Origin: Streptomyces sp. SN-593
GTDB taxonomy: Bacteria; Actinomycetota; Actinomycetes; Streptomycetales; Streptomycetaceae
Assembly: GCF_016756395.1 (NCBI RefSeq)
Contig: NZ_AP018365.1
Coordinates: forward strand, 3,137,001 to 3,201,000
Reading direction: 5' to 3'
Length of the DNA: 64,000 nt
Both the position numbers and the translations under genes were made by a program. Within the stretch, counting starts at the first letter, position 1. Each line of letters begins with the position of its first letter. The notes under the pieces were generated by a model that worked only from the letters and a program-made list of their open reading frames with translations, made no database searches and was not told the origin of the DNA. Positions 44,083 to 55,971 of this stretch are shown here, piece by piece.

Positions 44083-46653
44083 CTAGTCGGTGGCGATCGC
44101 GTTCAGCACGTTCATCCGCGCCGCCCGGAAGGCCGGCAGCAGCGCGGCCAGCAGGCCGACCACCGCCGACGCCACGAAGACGACCACGATCGTGCTCCAC
44201 GGGATGCGCAGGATGTGCAGCCCCTGGGTGGCCAGCACCTGCTGGGCGGTGGAGCCCCAGCCGAGGCCGAGGCCGAGCCCGACCAGCGCGCCGAAGAGCG
44301 AGATGACCACCGACTCCAGCCGGATCATCCGCCGCAACTGGCGCCGGGAGGTGCCGATCGCCCGCATCAGGCCGATCTCCCGGGTGCGCTCCACCACCGA
44401 CAGCGCCAGGGTGTTGACCACCCCGAGCACCGCCACGATGATCGCCAGCGCCAGCAGCGCGTAGATCATGTACAGCAACTGGTCGACCTGGCTCTTGATC
44501 AGGTGCTTGTAGTCGGCCTGATCGCGGACGTCGATCTGCGGGTAGTCGTGGGTCCTGGCCTTCAGGGCGGCGTACGCCTGCTTCTCCTTGCCGTCGGCCG
44601 CCTTGCCGAACATCATGAAGTCGCCCGGCATCTTGTCCGCCGGCAGGTACGCGCGCGCGGTGTCGATGCTGGTGAAGAGCGTGCCGTGCTCCAGCGCGGT
44701 GTCGTCGCTGGTGACCGCGGCGATCCGCAGGTGCGCGGTGCGGCCGCCGACCATCGCCACGGTCATCACGTCGCCGACCTTGACGTGGTTGTCCTTCGCG
44801 AAGCCCTCCGGCACGGACATCGCGTCCTTGCCGTAGGCGTCTGCCAGCCGGCCCTGCGTGGTGTCCAGTTGCACGTCCTGCGGGTAGGTCGGGTCCGCGG
44901 CGCTGAGCCGGTCCTTGACCTTCCTGCCGGACGGGGTGGTGAGCGTGGCGTTGACGATCGTGTACTCGGTGAGGTGGTCGAGGTCGGGTGCCGACCTGAT
45001 CGCCTTGGCGGCCGCCGGGGTGATCGGCTGTCCGCCGTCGCTGCCGACCTCGACGATGAAGTCCGCGCCGACCGACTTGTCGAGCTGGTCGCTGGCGGAG
45101 GCCACCATGGACGAGCCGACCACCGACATGCCGGCCACCAGCGCCAGGCCGATCATCAGCGCCGAGGCGGTGGCCCCGGTACGGCGCGGGTTGCGCAGCG
45201 CGTTGCGCTCCGCGAGCCGTCCGATCGGGCCGAAGAAGCGCAGCAGCACCGCGCTGACCGCCCGCACCACCACGCCGGCCAGCAGCGGACCGACGATCAC
45301 GAAGCCGACGAGGGTCAGCAGCACGCCGACCCCGAGCATCCCGCCGCCGGAGGACGCCTTGTCCGCCCGCGAGGCGGCGACCAGCGCGAACACGCCGGCG
45401 GCGCACACCAGCAGGCCCAGTGCGGCCCTGATCCGTCCGGCCCTGGCGTCCGCCGGGGTACCTGCGTCGCGCAGCGCGGCCATCGGGGAGATCCGCCCGG
45501 CCCGCCGGGCCGGGATGTAGGCGGAGACCACGGTGACGACCACGCCGACCACCAGGCCGACCACCGGGGTGGTGGCCTTGATGGTCAGCTCCGAACTGTC
45601 CAGCTTCAGGCCGGCCTTCCCCATCAGCTTCATCAGGCCGACGGCCAGGCCGATGCCGCCGCCGATGCCGACCACGGAGCCGCTGACGCCGAGCATCACC
45701 GCCTCGATCAGCACCGACCGGTTGACCTGGCGGCGGCTGGAGCCCAGCGCCCGCATCAGGCCGATCTCCCGGGTGCGCTGGGCGACCAGCATGGAGAAGG
45801 TGTTGACGATCAGGAAGACGCCGACCAGGACCGCGATCCCGGCGAAGCCGAGCATCGCGTACTTCATGAAGTTCAGGAAGCCGCCGAGCTGGTCCTTGTC
45901 CTTCTTGGCGGTCTCGGCCGCGGTGTCGATCGTGTAGTGGCCGCCGATCGCGGCCTTCACGTTCGCCTTGAGCTGGTCGTCCGTGACGCCCTTGGCGGCG
46001 GTCAGGCCGTATCCGGTGTAGGCGTCGGTGCGACCGAGCAGCTTGGACTGCGCGACGGCGGTGTCCACGTAGACCACCGCGGCGCCCGGGTTGGTCGACT
46101 TGAAGGTGACGATGCCGGTGAGGGTGGCCCGGAACTCGCCGGGCTGCGCGATGACGCGCAGCGTGTCGCCGATCCTCAGGTGCTTCGCCTTGGCGGTGTC
46201 GGCGTCGATGACGGCGTCGCGGTCCGAGGTGGGCAGGTGGCCGGAGGTGAGCTCGACCGCCTTGGTCTCGGTGGAGTCCCAGTTGCTGACGATCGTCGGC
46301 GCGCCGGACGACGGGCTGATCTTGTCGTTGTGCGCGTCGGCGACGGTGACGTCCTCGCTGGTGACGTCGGGCACCGCGGAGGCGACCCCGGTCACGTGCG
46401 CCAACCGGGCCTGGAGAGAGGCCGGCAGGGTGTCCGGGATGCCGGTCGCCTGCTCGTTCTTGACCTCCTTGGCGCTGACGGTGACGTCGGAGGCGGTGCT
46501 GCCGAAGAGCTTGTCGAAGGTGGCGGTCATGGTGTCGGTGAAGACCAGGGTGCCGCAGATGAACGCCACCGACAGCAGCACCGCGACCCCGGACAGGGCC
46601 ATCCGGCCCTTGTGCGCGAAGAAGTTGCGCACCGACGTCTTGAAGACGGTCAC
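44083..46653 (-). CDS. MacB-type ABC transporter permease with two FtsX domains
   Basis: 856 residues from a GTG with GGGAGG six bases upstream, overlapping the ATPase stop by four bases. N-terminal TM helix (about 18-38), then a large extracytoplasmic domain (about 40-260). The first FtsX unit (about 270-400) contains ERTREIGLMRALGSSRRQV-like sequence, and a second TM pair and external domain lead to a second FtsX unit (about 735-850) with the same Glu-Ile-Gly-Leu-Met-Arg-Ala signature. This is the tandem-FtsX layout of mechanotransmission ABC systems that export lipoproteins, peptides or drugs. The substrate is unknown. Confidence 0.9.
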   Translation of the reverse strand: MTVFKTSVRNFFAHKGRMALSGVAVLLSVAFICGTLVFTDTMTATFDKLFGSTASDVTVSAKEVKNEQATGIPDTLPASLQARLAHVTGVASAVPDVTSEDVTVADAHNDKISPSSGAPTIVSNWDSTETKAVELTSGHLPTSDRDAVIDADTAKAKHLRIGDTLRVIAQPGEFRATLTGIVTFKSTNPGAAVVYVDTAVAQSKLLGRTDAYTGYGLTAAKGVTDDQLKANVKAAIGGHYTIDTAAETAKKDKDQLGGFLNFMKYAMLGFAGIAVLVGVFLIVNTFSMLVAQRTREIGLMRALGSSRRQVNRSVLIEAVMLGVSGSVVGIGGGIGLAVGLMKLMGKAGLKLDSSELTIKATTPVVGLVVGVVVTVVSAYIPARRAGRISPMAALRDAGTPADARAGRIRAALGLLVCAAGVFALVAASRADKASSGGGMLGVGVLLTLVGFVIVGPLLAGVVVRAVSAVLLRFFGPIGRLAERNALRNPRRTGATASALMIGLALVAGMSVVGSSMVASASDQLDKSVGADFIVEVGSDGGQPITPAAAKAIRSAPDLDHLTEYTIVNATLTTPSGRKVKDRLSAADPTYPQDVQLDTTQGRLADAYGKDAMSVPEGFAKDNHVKVGDVMTVAMVGGRTAHLRIAAVTSDDTALEHGTLFTSIDTARAYLPADKMPGDFMMFGKAADGKEKQAYAALKARTHDYPQIDVRDQADYKHLIKSQVDQLLYMIYALLALAIIVAVLGVVNTLALSVVERTREIGLMRAIGTSRRQLRRMIRLESVVISLFGALVGLGLGLGWGSTAQQVLATQGLHILRIPWSTIVVVFVASAVVGLLAALLPAFRAARMNVLNAIATD

Positions 46654-47438
46654 GAGGTCCTCCCGCGACCGTCGAAGGACTTCATCCGCTCCAGCACCGA
46701 CTCGGCGGTGGGGCTGGCCATCTCGTCCACGATCCGGCCGTCGGCGAGGTACAGCACGCGGTCGGCGTAGGAGGCGGCGACCGGGTCGTGGGTGACCATC
46801 ACGATGGTCTGGCCCAGCTCGTCGACCGAGCGGCGCAGGAAGCCGAGCACCTCGGCGCCGGCCCGGGAGTCCAGGTTGCCGGTCGGCTCGTCGCCGAAGA
46901 TGATCTCCGGCCGGGCGGCCAGGGCCCGGGCCACCGCGACGCGCTGCTGCTGGCCGCCGGACAGTTGCGTCGGGCGGTGCTTGAGCCGGCCGGCCAGACC
47001 GACGGTCTCCACCACCCGGTCCATCCACTCCCGGTCGACCTTCCGGCCGGCGATGTCCATCGGCAGCGTGATGTTCTCCGCCGCGTTCAGCGTCGGCAGC
47101 AGGTTGAACGACTGGAAGATGAAGCCGATCTTGTCCCGGCGGAGCTGGGTGAGCTTCTTGTCCTTCAGGTGGGTGATCTCGGTCCCGCCGATCCAGATCT
47201 GGCCCTCGCTGACCGTGTCGAGCCCGGCCAGGCAGTGCATGAGGGTCGACTTCCCGGAGCCGGAGGGGCCCATGATCGCGGTGAAGCGGCCGCGGGCGAT
47301 GTCCACGTCCACCGCGTCCAGCGCGACCACCCGGGTCTCGCCGGCGCCGTACGCCTTGGTCACCGACCGGCCCGCGGCGGCAACGGCCGAACGTTCTCCG
47401 CTGCCCCCGGCTGTGGGAACCGTCATAGCCGTCGTCAC
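46650..47438 (-). CDS. MacB/LolD-type ABC transporter ATP-binding protein
   Basis: 262 residues from a GTG with GGGAG six bases upstream (VTTAMTVPT); an ATG 12 bases further in is possible. Walker A is GPSGSGKST, Q-loop IFQSFNLLPTLNAAENI, signature LSGGQQQRVAVARAL, Walker B IIFGDEPTGNLDS, H-loop VTHDP. It forms a dimer powering the FtsX-type permease encoded next. The GTGA junction couples their translation. Confidence 0.93.
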   Translation of the reverse strand: MTTAMTVPTAGGSGERSAVAAAGRSVTKAYGAGETRVVALDAVDVDIARGRFTAIMGPSGSGKSTLMHCLAGLDTVSEGQIWIGGTEITHLKDKKLTQLRRDKIGFIFQSFNLLPTLNAAENITLPMDIAGRKVDREWMDRVVETVGLAGRLKHRPTQLSGGQQQRVAVARALAARPEIIFGDEPTGNLDSRAGAEVLGFLRRSVDELGQTIVMVTHDPVAASYADRVLYLADGRIVDEMASPTAESVLERMKSFDGRGRTS

Positions 47439-47807
47439 TTCTGTCTCCCGTTGGTCGTCTGCGTCGTCGTGCGCGGTGCGTCGTCGTGCGGGGTGGTGCG
47501 TCGTCGTGCGGGGCCGGTACGCGGCGGGCGCCTGCCGTCCGGTACCCATGAGCCTTCCGGAACGGGCCGCGCCGGGCGATGGTGGAAGTCACCCTCCACG
47601 GGGTGGGGTTACCCCCACCCCCGCGTGAGCCGTCAGCGCGAGGTGTTCCATCCCGCCCTCTGACCGTAGGCAACGCGGCGGGCGCGATCGTCATCCGCCG
47701 GTACGAACCGGCGGGCGCCGCAAGTAGGTGTCTCCCCCTAGGGGACTGGTCCTCAGGTCGGACACCCGGCTCGGGGTCGCCCGGTCGCGCCTGCCCCCGA
47801 CGTGCCG
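47439..47807. other. 369-bp region between the TetR gene and the ABC operon
   Basis: Holds three copies of GCGTCGTCGTGCG near the ABC start (47461, 47478, 47498) and an inverted repeat GGGGTGGGG-TTAC-CCCCACCCC near 47600-47621. The ABC promoter should be here but is not obvious. No gene is supported. Confidence 0.45.
47461..47510. repeat. 13-bp direct repeat, three copies, in the ABC leader
   Basis: GCGTCGTCGTGCG at 47461-47473, 47478-47490 and 47498-47510, separated by 4 and 7 bases. They sit 23-72 bases before the ATPase start, within the likely untranslated leader. Confidence 0.75.
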
Positions 47808-48413
47808 TCAGCAGGGGGGGCGCAGCCCCGAGATCCCCACGTCGAGGGCCGCTTCGAGGTGGGTGAGCCGACCGGTCTGGAGCAGGATCGACACCCCGCC
47901 CTGGATGCCTGCCAGCAACGCGGCGGCCGCCCGGTCGGGATCGACACCGGGCGCGGTCGCGCCCTGGTCGCGCATCGCCCGGACGCCGTCGGTGATCATG
48001 CGCTGCCACTGCTGGAGCAGCCGCGCGGTCACCTCGCGGGAGGCGGGCGTGGTCCGGGTCAGTTGCGTCATCAGGACGCCCAGCGGGCACGTCATGCCCT
48101 GCTGGCGGTAGCGGGCGAGCACCGCGTCGCGCCACGCGTCCCAGGCCGCCCAGGACGTCAGGTCGCTCAGGTACGGCTCCTGGTCCAGCAGCACCCGGTC
48201 CGCCTCGTACTCCGCGACGGCGTACATCAACTGCTCCCGGCCGCCGGGGAAGTAGTGGAAGAGCTGGCTCTTGCTCGTGGCGGTCACCCGGCACACGTCG
48301 TCCAGGGTGGTGGCGACCGCGCCCCGTTCGCGGATCTCGGCGGCCGCGCCCTCGACGATGCGCCGACGGGTGGCCCGGCCCTTCGCGGTGAGCCTCACCG
48401 GCTGCTGCGTCAT
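47808..48413 (-). CDS. TetR-family transcriptional repressor
   Basis: 201 residues. N-terminal helix-turn-helix (about 10-58): RATRRRIVEGAAAEIRERGAVATTLDDVCRVTATSKSQLFHYFPGGREQL, with the SQLFHYF recognition helix typical of TetR. The C-terminal ligand domain contains GMTCPLGVLMTQL. It is divergent from the dehydrogenase gene, and a palindromic operator candidate sits between them (48446-48461), so it probably represses both until a ligand binds. The ligand is unknown. It may also influence the ABC operon downstream. Confidence 0.9.
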   Translation of the reverse strand: MTQQPVRLTAKGRATRRRIVEGAAAEIRERGAVATTLDDVCRVTATSKSQLFHYFPGGREQLMYAVAEYEADRVLLDQEPYLSDLTSWAAWDAWRDAVLARYRQQGMTCPLGVLMTQLTRTTPASREVTARLLQQWQRMITDGVRAMRDQGATAPGVDPDRAAAALLAGIQGGVSILLQTGRLTHLEAALDVGISGLRPPC

Positions 48414-48445
48414 GCCCCCAGCCTCGCACACCGCTCCGGGTTTTC

Positions 48446-48461
48446 TGGACTTGCCAGTCCA
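48446..48461. promoter_or_regulatory. TetR operator candidate
   Basis: TGGACTTGCCAGTCCA: perfect 6-bp arms around four bases, 33-48 bases before the TetR start and 150-165 bases before the dehydrogenase start. Divergent placement is the standard TetR arrangement. Confidence 0.7.
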
Positions 48462-48610
48462 TTTTCCGGGTGCCACTCTCGGCCGTACCGCCACCGGAGC
48501 GCCGGGGGACGCCGGGCGGTGCCGCCGGACGGCGGCAGGCGCCGCGCGCCGTGGGCGCCGCGCGGCGGCCGACCCACCCCATCAGGGCAGCATCCAGGAG
48601 GACGACGGTC

Positions 48611-49366
48611 ATGGAACGGCAGTTCGACGGCAGGACCGCACTGGTCACGGGTTCGACCTCGGGCATCGGGGCGGAGGTGGCCCGCACCCTGGCCGCGCGC
48701 GGCGCGCTGGTCGTGGTCAGCGGGCGCCGCGCGGAACGCGGCGCGGCGGTGGTCGAGGAGATCTCGGCGCGGGGCGGAAAGGCGGTGTTCGTGCCGGCCG
48801 ACCTCGCGGCGGGCGGTACGGCCGTGCGCGGCCTCGCGGACGCGGCGCTGGCCGCGGCCGGCGGCCGCCTCGACATCCTGGTCAACAACGCGGCGCTGCT
48901 GCTCACCCCGAGCCCGACCGCGGAGGTCGACGAGGAGACCCTGGACGCCGCCTACGCGGTCAGCGTGAAGTCCGCGTTCCAGCTCACCGGGGCGCTGGTG
49001 CCCGCGATGGCCGCGCGCGGCAGCGGCGCGGTGGTCAACATGGGCTCCGTCACCGGTACCAGCGGGTGGGCGAACTCCGCCCTGTACAGCATGACCAAGG
49101 CCGCGGTGCACTCCCTGACCAAGTCCTGGGCGGCCGAGTACGGTCCGCACGGCGTGCGGGTCAACGCGGTCGCGCCGGGCCCCACCGCCACCGAGGAGAA
49201 CCTCGCCAACGCCGACCAGCTCGCCCCGCTCCTGGCGGGCACCCCCGCCCGCCGGTTCGGCCGCCTGGAGGACGTGGCCGCCGCGGTCGCCTTCCTCGCG
49301 GGCGACGAGGCGGCGCACATCCACGGGGCGATCCTGCCGGTGGACGGCGGCTTCACCGCGGTGTGA
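48611..49366 (+). CDS. Short-chain dehydrogenase/reductase (SDR)
   Basis: 251 residues, classical SDR. Cofactor loop TGSTSGIG (about 14-21), then LVVVSGRRAE suggesting an NADP-type pocket, DILVNNAA, catalytic Ser in GSVTGTSGWANSALYSMTKAA with Tyr-x-x-x-Lys, and VNAVAPGPTAT. The C-terminal HGAILPVDGGF is standard. It oxidises or reduces an unknown alcohol/ketone, controlled by the divergent TetR gene. Ribosome site AGGAGGACG. Confidence 0.9.
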   Translation: MERQFDGRTALVTGSTSGIGAEVARTLAARGALVVVSGRRAERGAAVVEEISARGGKAVFVPADLAAGGTAVRGLADAALAAAGGRLDILVNNAALLLTPSPTAEVDEETLDAAYAVSVKSAFQLTGALVPAMAARGSGAVVNMGSVTGTSGWANSALYSMTKAAVHSLTKSWAAEYGPHGVRVNAVAPGPTATEENLANADQLAPLLAGTPARRFGRLEDVAAAVAFLAGDEAAHIHGAILPVDGGFTAV

Positions 49367-49472
49367 GCGGCCGCGCCGACCGGGGTCGACGCGGCCGCGG
49401 GCCGCGGATGCCGGCCACGGACGGCGCGGGTCGCGGACCGTGGGGACGCGGACGGCGCGGGTCGCGGACGGT

Positions 49473-49970
49473 TCAGCCCATGGTGAGGCGGACCGGGCGC
49501 TCCCCGCCGACCAGGGCGGCCAGCGCGCGGTCGATGTCCGGGCCGACGTACCAGTCGCCGGTGTGGTCGACCGCGTAGACCCGGCCGTCGGGGTCGATGG
49601 CCAGCAGCGCGCCGGTCCCGGGTTCCTCGCCCAGCGGGCTGACGGCGGTCTCCAGGGCGCGTCCGAGGTCACCGAAGGTACGGGCCAGGTGCAGGCCGCG
49701 CAGCGGGTCCACGACGACGGCCGCGGGCGCGACCTGCCGACCGGGGCCGGAGACCGGCGGGATCCGCAGGCCGCCGAACTCCGCCCACACCTCGACCGCG
49801 GCCGGGAAGACCTCGTGCCGGTGGCCGCCGGGCGACAGGTGGCCGCGCAGCCGGTCCGCCCATTCCTCGGCCTGCTTGATGTCCCAGCGGCCCGGCAGCC
49901 AGCCGGCCTTGCGCAGTGCGGCGTCCACACCCACCGGGAAGCGGGTGGCGCCCGCCGTGCCCGCGCTCAC
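49473..49970 (-). CDS. SUKH-3 family putative immunity protein
   Basis: 165 residues from a GTG overlapping the deaminase stop by four bases. The SUKH-3 pattern is visible: GWLPGRW near residue 25, an amphipathic helix, FPAAVEVWAEFGGLRI, VVDPLRGLHLARTFGDLGRAL, AIDPDGRVYAVDHTGDWYVG and a final helix. SUKH proteins bind and neutralise nuclease or deaminase toxins. Tight coupling to the upstream YwqJ-type deaminase gene suggests the pair acts together. No signal peptide. Confidence 0.82.
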   Translation of the reverse strand: MSAGTAGATRFPVGVDAALRKAGWLPGRWDIKQAEEWADRLRGHLSPGGHRHEVFPAAVEVWAEFGGLRIPPVSGPGRQVAPAAVVVDPLRGLHLARTFGDLGRALETAVSPLGEEPGTGALLAIDPDGRVYAVDHTGDWYVGPDIDRALAALVGGERPVRLTMG

Positions 49971-50476
49971 GCGCGGACCGCGCCGGGATCGAAGGGGCGC
50001 ACCCCGAAGTGCGCGAGCAGCGGCGCGCAGGAGCGGCACGGCGGCGCGTAGGTGCCGTGCGCGGGGTCGCCGTCCTCGCGTATACGGCGCGCGGTGAGCT
50101 TGGCGCCGCGCAGGGCCTTGCGGGCCTCGCCCTGCGTCAGCGGCCGGCGCGAGGCCCGCTTGCCGCGGGACGCCTCCACCGCCGTCAGGTGACGGGAAAT
50201 GAGCACCGGTTCGGGGCACCGGCCGGTGAACCGCTCGCGCTGGGCGACCGGGAGGGCGTCCAGGAAGTCCTGCACGATCGGGTGGAGCACGGGCGGCTGC
50301 TCCCCCTTGGCGCCGGTGCAGGTCAGCACCTCGTCCCGGATGGAGAGGGCGGCCGCGATCGCGGGCAGGATGCCGTCCCGGCGGTGCCGGAGCACCGGGG
50401 GCCGCAGGGGGTCGCGGGCGGCACTCCAGCTCAGCCTCGGGTCGGCGGTGTCCGCCGCTGGTAGCCGAGTTGTCAT
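49967..50476 (-). CDS. YwqJ-type nucleotide/nucleic-acid deaminase domain protein
   Basis: 169 residues. The deaminase zinc site appears intact: Cys87-Pro-Glu89 (GRCPEPVLIS) and Pro-Cys147-x-x-Cys150 (YAPPCRSCAPLL), with HPIVQDFLDALP before and EARKALRGAKLTARRI between. YwqJ domains normally sit at the C-terminus of secreted polymorphic toxins; here the domain is almost the whole protein and there is no signal peptide. The ATG was preferred over a GTG 24 bases upstream. The adjoining SUKH-3 gene is its probable antitoxin. Confidence 0.8.
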   Translation of the reverse strand: MTTRLPAADTADPRLSWSAARDPLRPPVLRHRRDGILPAIAAALSIRDEVLTCTGAKGEQPPVLHPIVQDFLDALPVAQRERFTGRCPEPVLISRHLTAVEASRGKRASRRPLTQGEARKALRGAKLTARRIREDGDPAHGTYAPPCRSCAPLLAHFGVRPFDPGAVRA

Positions 50477-51013
50477 ATCCTGCCCCGTTCCGTCGTTCAC
50501 CCGCCCAAGGCGGCAGCTCCCCCGTATGCCGAATCAGAGTGCCAAACAGGCCATCCGATGGGGAAGCGGAACGCGGTGTGGCGACCTTCCTGTGTGGGCC
50601 ATGTCACCGTCTTGTGACGTCCCGACCGCACGTCGGACACGCAGCGCGCACATCCGCCGCCAGGCCGTCGCCGTCGACGGGGCGGCGGATACGCGCGGAC
50701 ATGCGCCGCGCACACCGGCGGGGCGCACGGAGAGGAGAGCGCGGGTGGAGGGGGACGTTTCCGGCGGAGGCTCCCGGACCGGGGCTCGCGGGCGGGTCGG
50801 GCGCCGGAGCCGGGCGGCACTTCTTCGTGACCGGGTGGTGACCGTGTTGTGAGCAGTGCCATAGGAGGCAGGGCGCGCGCGGTGCCGTAGAGTCGCGCGG
50901 CAGCGGGCGGTCGCCCGCGAGGGCCGGGCCGGGACGCACCGGACCGGACGCGGCACGCGGGCAGGGGCGGCGCCGCGGTGCCGGGCCCGTACACGACTCA
51001 GGGGTACTCATCG
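50477..51013. other. 537-bp divergent intergenic region
   Basis: Lies between the deaminase gene (leftward) and the lipoprotein gene (rightward). AT-richer spots such as GTGCCATAGGAGG near 50860 and GTGCCGTAGAGTCGCG near 50882 could be -10 regions for the lipoprotein gene. Open frames on both strands are Arg-rich and not protein-like. Nothing else is recognised. Confidence 0.45.
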
Positions 51014-51739
51014 ATGCGGATACGCCCACGCCGTCGCCTACTGACCGGTAGCCGCAGGGTGCTGCCCGTGGCCGTGCTGCTGCCAGTGCTCGCGCTCACC
51101 GCGGCCTGCGGCGGCGGGAAGAGCAAGGACGACGGCAGCGCGGCGAGCGGGAAGCTGACCGGCTCGGTGATCACCGCCAAGGACGTCGACCACCTCAAGG
51201 TGGTGCCCGCGACCAGCGACAGCCAGTTGCTGGGCGCCGAGCAGACCACCGACCCCGCCGCCTGCCAGCCGGTCGCCGACCAGTGGAGCCTGAAGCCGAA
51301 GCTCGCCAGGACCGCCTACACCGGCGCCCTGGTCACGGACACCGCGTCCGCCGACGCGGGCGCCAAGACGATCTCGCTGGAGGTCGTGGCGTCCTATCCG
51401 GCCGGGCGCGCCGAGCAGGTGCTCGACCAGTTGTCCGCCGCGGTCGCCCACTGCTCCGGGTACAAGGTCACCCGCAGCGGCCGGACCTCGACCTTCGCGG
51501 TCAAGAGCGTCAGCCCGTCGGCCGCCGTCGGCGGCACCTTCGGCGACCAGCAGGTGACCTACACCGTCTCCGACCCCGCGCTCGGCTCCTCCGGGGTGGC
51601 CCTGGTGACCGTGATCCGGGTCGGCGACTCCACCGCGGCCTTCGAGACGGTGCGGGCCGACCACGGGACCGCGTCGCTGCGGTCGGTGATCGCCGGCAAG
51701 CAGGCCGACAAGCTGCGGGCCGCGGCCGGCGGGAAGTGA
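51014..51739 (+). CDS. Putative lipoprotein, function unknown
   Basis: 241 residues. The signal peptide (basic MRIRPRRRLLTG, then VLPVAVLLPVLALTAAC) has lipobox LTAAC-G. The mature part has two Cys (in DPAACQPVADQW and VAHCSGYKV) that may form a disulfide, and alternates beta-strand-like stretches (KTISLEVVASYP, FAVKSVSPS, VTYTVSDP). It resembles the many sensor-domain-like lipoproteins of Streptomyces, but I cannot assign a family. It sits inside the toxin/immunity cluster; a link is unproven. Confidence 0.75.
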   Translation: MRIRPRRRLLTGSRRVLPVAVLLPVLALTAACGGGKSKDDGSAASGKLTGSVITAKDVDHLKVVPATSDSQLLGAEQTTDPAACQPVADQWSLKPKLARTAYTGALVTDTASADAGAKTISLEVVASYPAGRAEQVLDQLSAAVAHCSGYKVTRSGRTSTFAVKSVSPSAAVGGTFGDQQVTYTVSDPALGSSGVALVTVIRVGDSTAAFETVRADHGTASLRSVIAGKQADKLRAAAGGK

Positions 51740-51785
51740 GGCCGGCGCCCGCGCGGCCGGGGCGGACCGGGCGGCGGTGACCGAG

Positions 51786-51794
51786 TTGTCCACA
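51786..51794. other. Single DnaA-box-like site
   Basis: TTGTCCACA matches the Streptomyces DnaA box exactly, between the lipoprotein and WHH/SUKH genes. One isolated box; no origin features around it. Confidence 0.35.
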
Positions 51795-51877
51795 GGCCGG
51801 AGGACGGGGCCCGCGGGGCTCTTGCCGGACCCCCTAGGCTGTCGTCATCAGCTCAGACGCAGCAGGGGGCAATCGCC

Positions 51878-52888
51878 ATGACCACAGGCCCGCAAGGGCT
51901 GGGATCACCTCCCGGACCCGAAGCCGCCGCGCGGACCGCTCCGCCGAACGCGGCCTACGCCGGACAGGTCGTGCATTTTCCCGACCCGATCCGCGCCGCG
52001 CGCCACCCGCAGGGCGTGTGGGTGGACGAAGCGGGCCACCCCGACTTCTCGCCCTACGCCCGGGCGGCGGCGGAGATAGCCGAGCCGCCGGAGGGCTTCG
52101 GCGTGGACGAGCTGCGGCTGACCGACTACGTCTCGGCCAACGCCGCCCTGCACGCCTCCGGCCACGAACTGTGGGGCAACCTGTCGCCGGTCGCGACCCC
52201 GCACGGCTGGACCTGGCACCACGTCCACGGCAGCCGCCGACTGGAGTTGGTGCCGGTCGAGGTCAAGGCGCTGCTGCGGCACCACGGCGGCCTCGCCGGC
52301 TCGGTGGCCGACCACGCCAAGCGCGGCACCCGCCCGCTCCAGGAGACCCGCCCCGTGCACTTCGGGCTGCCCAAGGAGGCGGTCGCGGTCACCGAGCAGC
52401 AGGTGCGGGACGTGGAGGAGGAGTTGGGGTACCGCCTGCCGGGCTCCTACCGGACCTTCCTCAAGGCGGCCGGCGGCTGCGCCCCCAAGGGCGTCGCCCT
52501 CGACCCCGACCTGGGCCTGCTCATCGACCAGCCGTTCTTCACCGTCCGCGACGACGCGGCGGTGAACGACCTGGTGTACGTCAACAAGTGCCTGCGCGAC
52601 CACCTCACCAAGGACTACCTGGCGATCGGGTACGTCCAGGGCGGCCTCCTCGCGGTCCGGGTGAAGGGCGGGGGCACCGGCTCGGTCTGGTTCCTCGGTT
52701 ACGACGACGCGCGCGACGGCGACCACTGGGCCACCCCGGCCGAGCGGGTGGCCGACCTGCTGCTGCCCTGCGGTGACTCGCTCGACGCCTTCCTGCTGAG
52801 ACTGGTCGGCAATCCGCCCGAGTTGGACACGGTCGCGCATCTGATGGTCGACGGCGGCTTCGCCGGTGCCGCGGCCGTGGAGGGGTGA
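51878..52888 (+). CDS. Fusion of a WHH-type HNH nuclease domain and a SUKH-1 (SMI1/KNR4) domain
   Basis: 336 residues. Residues about 25-140 follow the WHH nuclease toxin pattern: [22 protein letters not shown], then [12 protein letters not shown] (His114-His115) and [15 protein letters not shown] (124-138). In the usual LVPxxLHxxxxHxGG the first His is Lys130 here, so activity may be lost. Residues about 165-315 are a SUKH-1 domain ([29 protein letters not shown]..). Toxin and immunity folds thus share one chain, without a signal peptide. It ends at, or overlaps, the next gene's start. Confidence 0.78.
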   Translation: MTTGPQGLGSPPGPEAAARTAPPNAAYAGQVVHFPDPIRAARHPQGVWVDEAGHPDFSPYARAAAEIAEPPEGFGVDELRLTDYVSANAALHASGHELWGNLSPVATPHGWTWHHVHGSRRLELVPVEVKALLRHHGGLAGSVADHAKRGTRPLQETRPVHFGLPKEAVAVTEQQVRDVEEELGYRLPGSYRTFLKAAGGCAPKGVALDPDLGLLIDQPFFTVRDDAAVNDLVYVNKCLRDHLTKDYLAIGYVQGGLLAVRVKGGGTGSVWFLGYDDARDGDHWATPAERVADLLLPCGDSLDAFLLRLVGNPPELDTVAHLMVDGGFAGAAAVEG

Positions 52889-52896
52889 GGCAGCAC

Positions 52897-55758
<2,862 letters not shown>

Positions 55759-55809
55759 GGGGCCTTGGGCGAAGGGGTCCTTCGAGGACCTGTTCGCGGC
55801 TGTTTCGTG

Positions 55810-55845
55810 CGGGTCGGGTGGAAGCTGCGTCTTCCACCCGGCCCG
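55810..55845 (+). terminator. Terminator after the large multidomain gene
   Basis: 15-bp stem with one G-U type mismatch (55810-55824 with 55831-55845) and a 6-base loop, 52 bases past the stop. Confidence 0.75.
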
Positions 55846-55971
55846 TCCGTGTTTCCGGGGTAGAAGACCGCACGGGGTGGGAGACCGTCGGAGTGTCGAA
55901 GCCCGTACAATTCGGGCATAAGCGATAAATGGGAACACGGGAACGGCCCGACGTCGCGAGGGGCAGTGGCC

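Noticed and set aside
44083..48906. A 1607-codon open frame that would fuse the ABC permease with upstream sequence
   Set aside because: The permease has its own GTG with a strong ribosome site at 46653. The upstream part is another frame of the ATPase and TetR genes.
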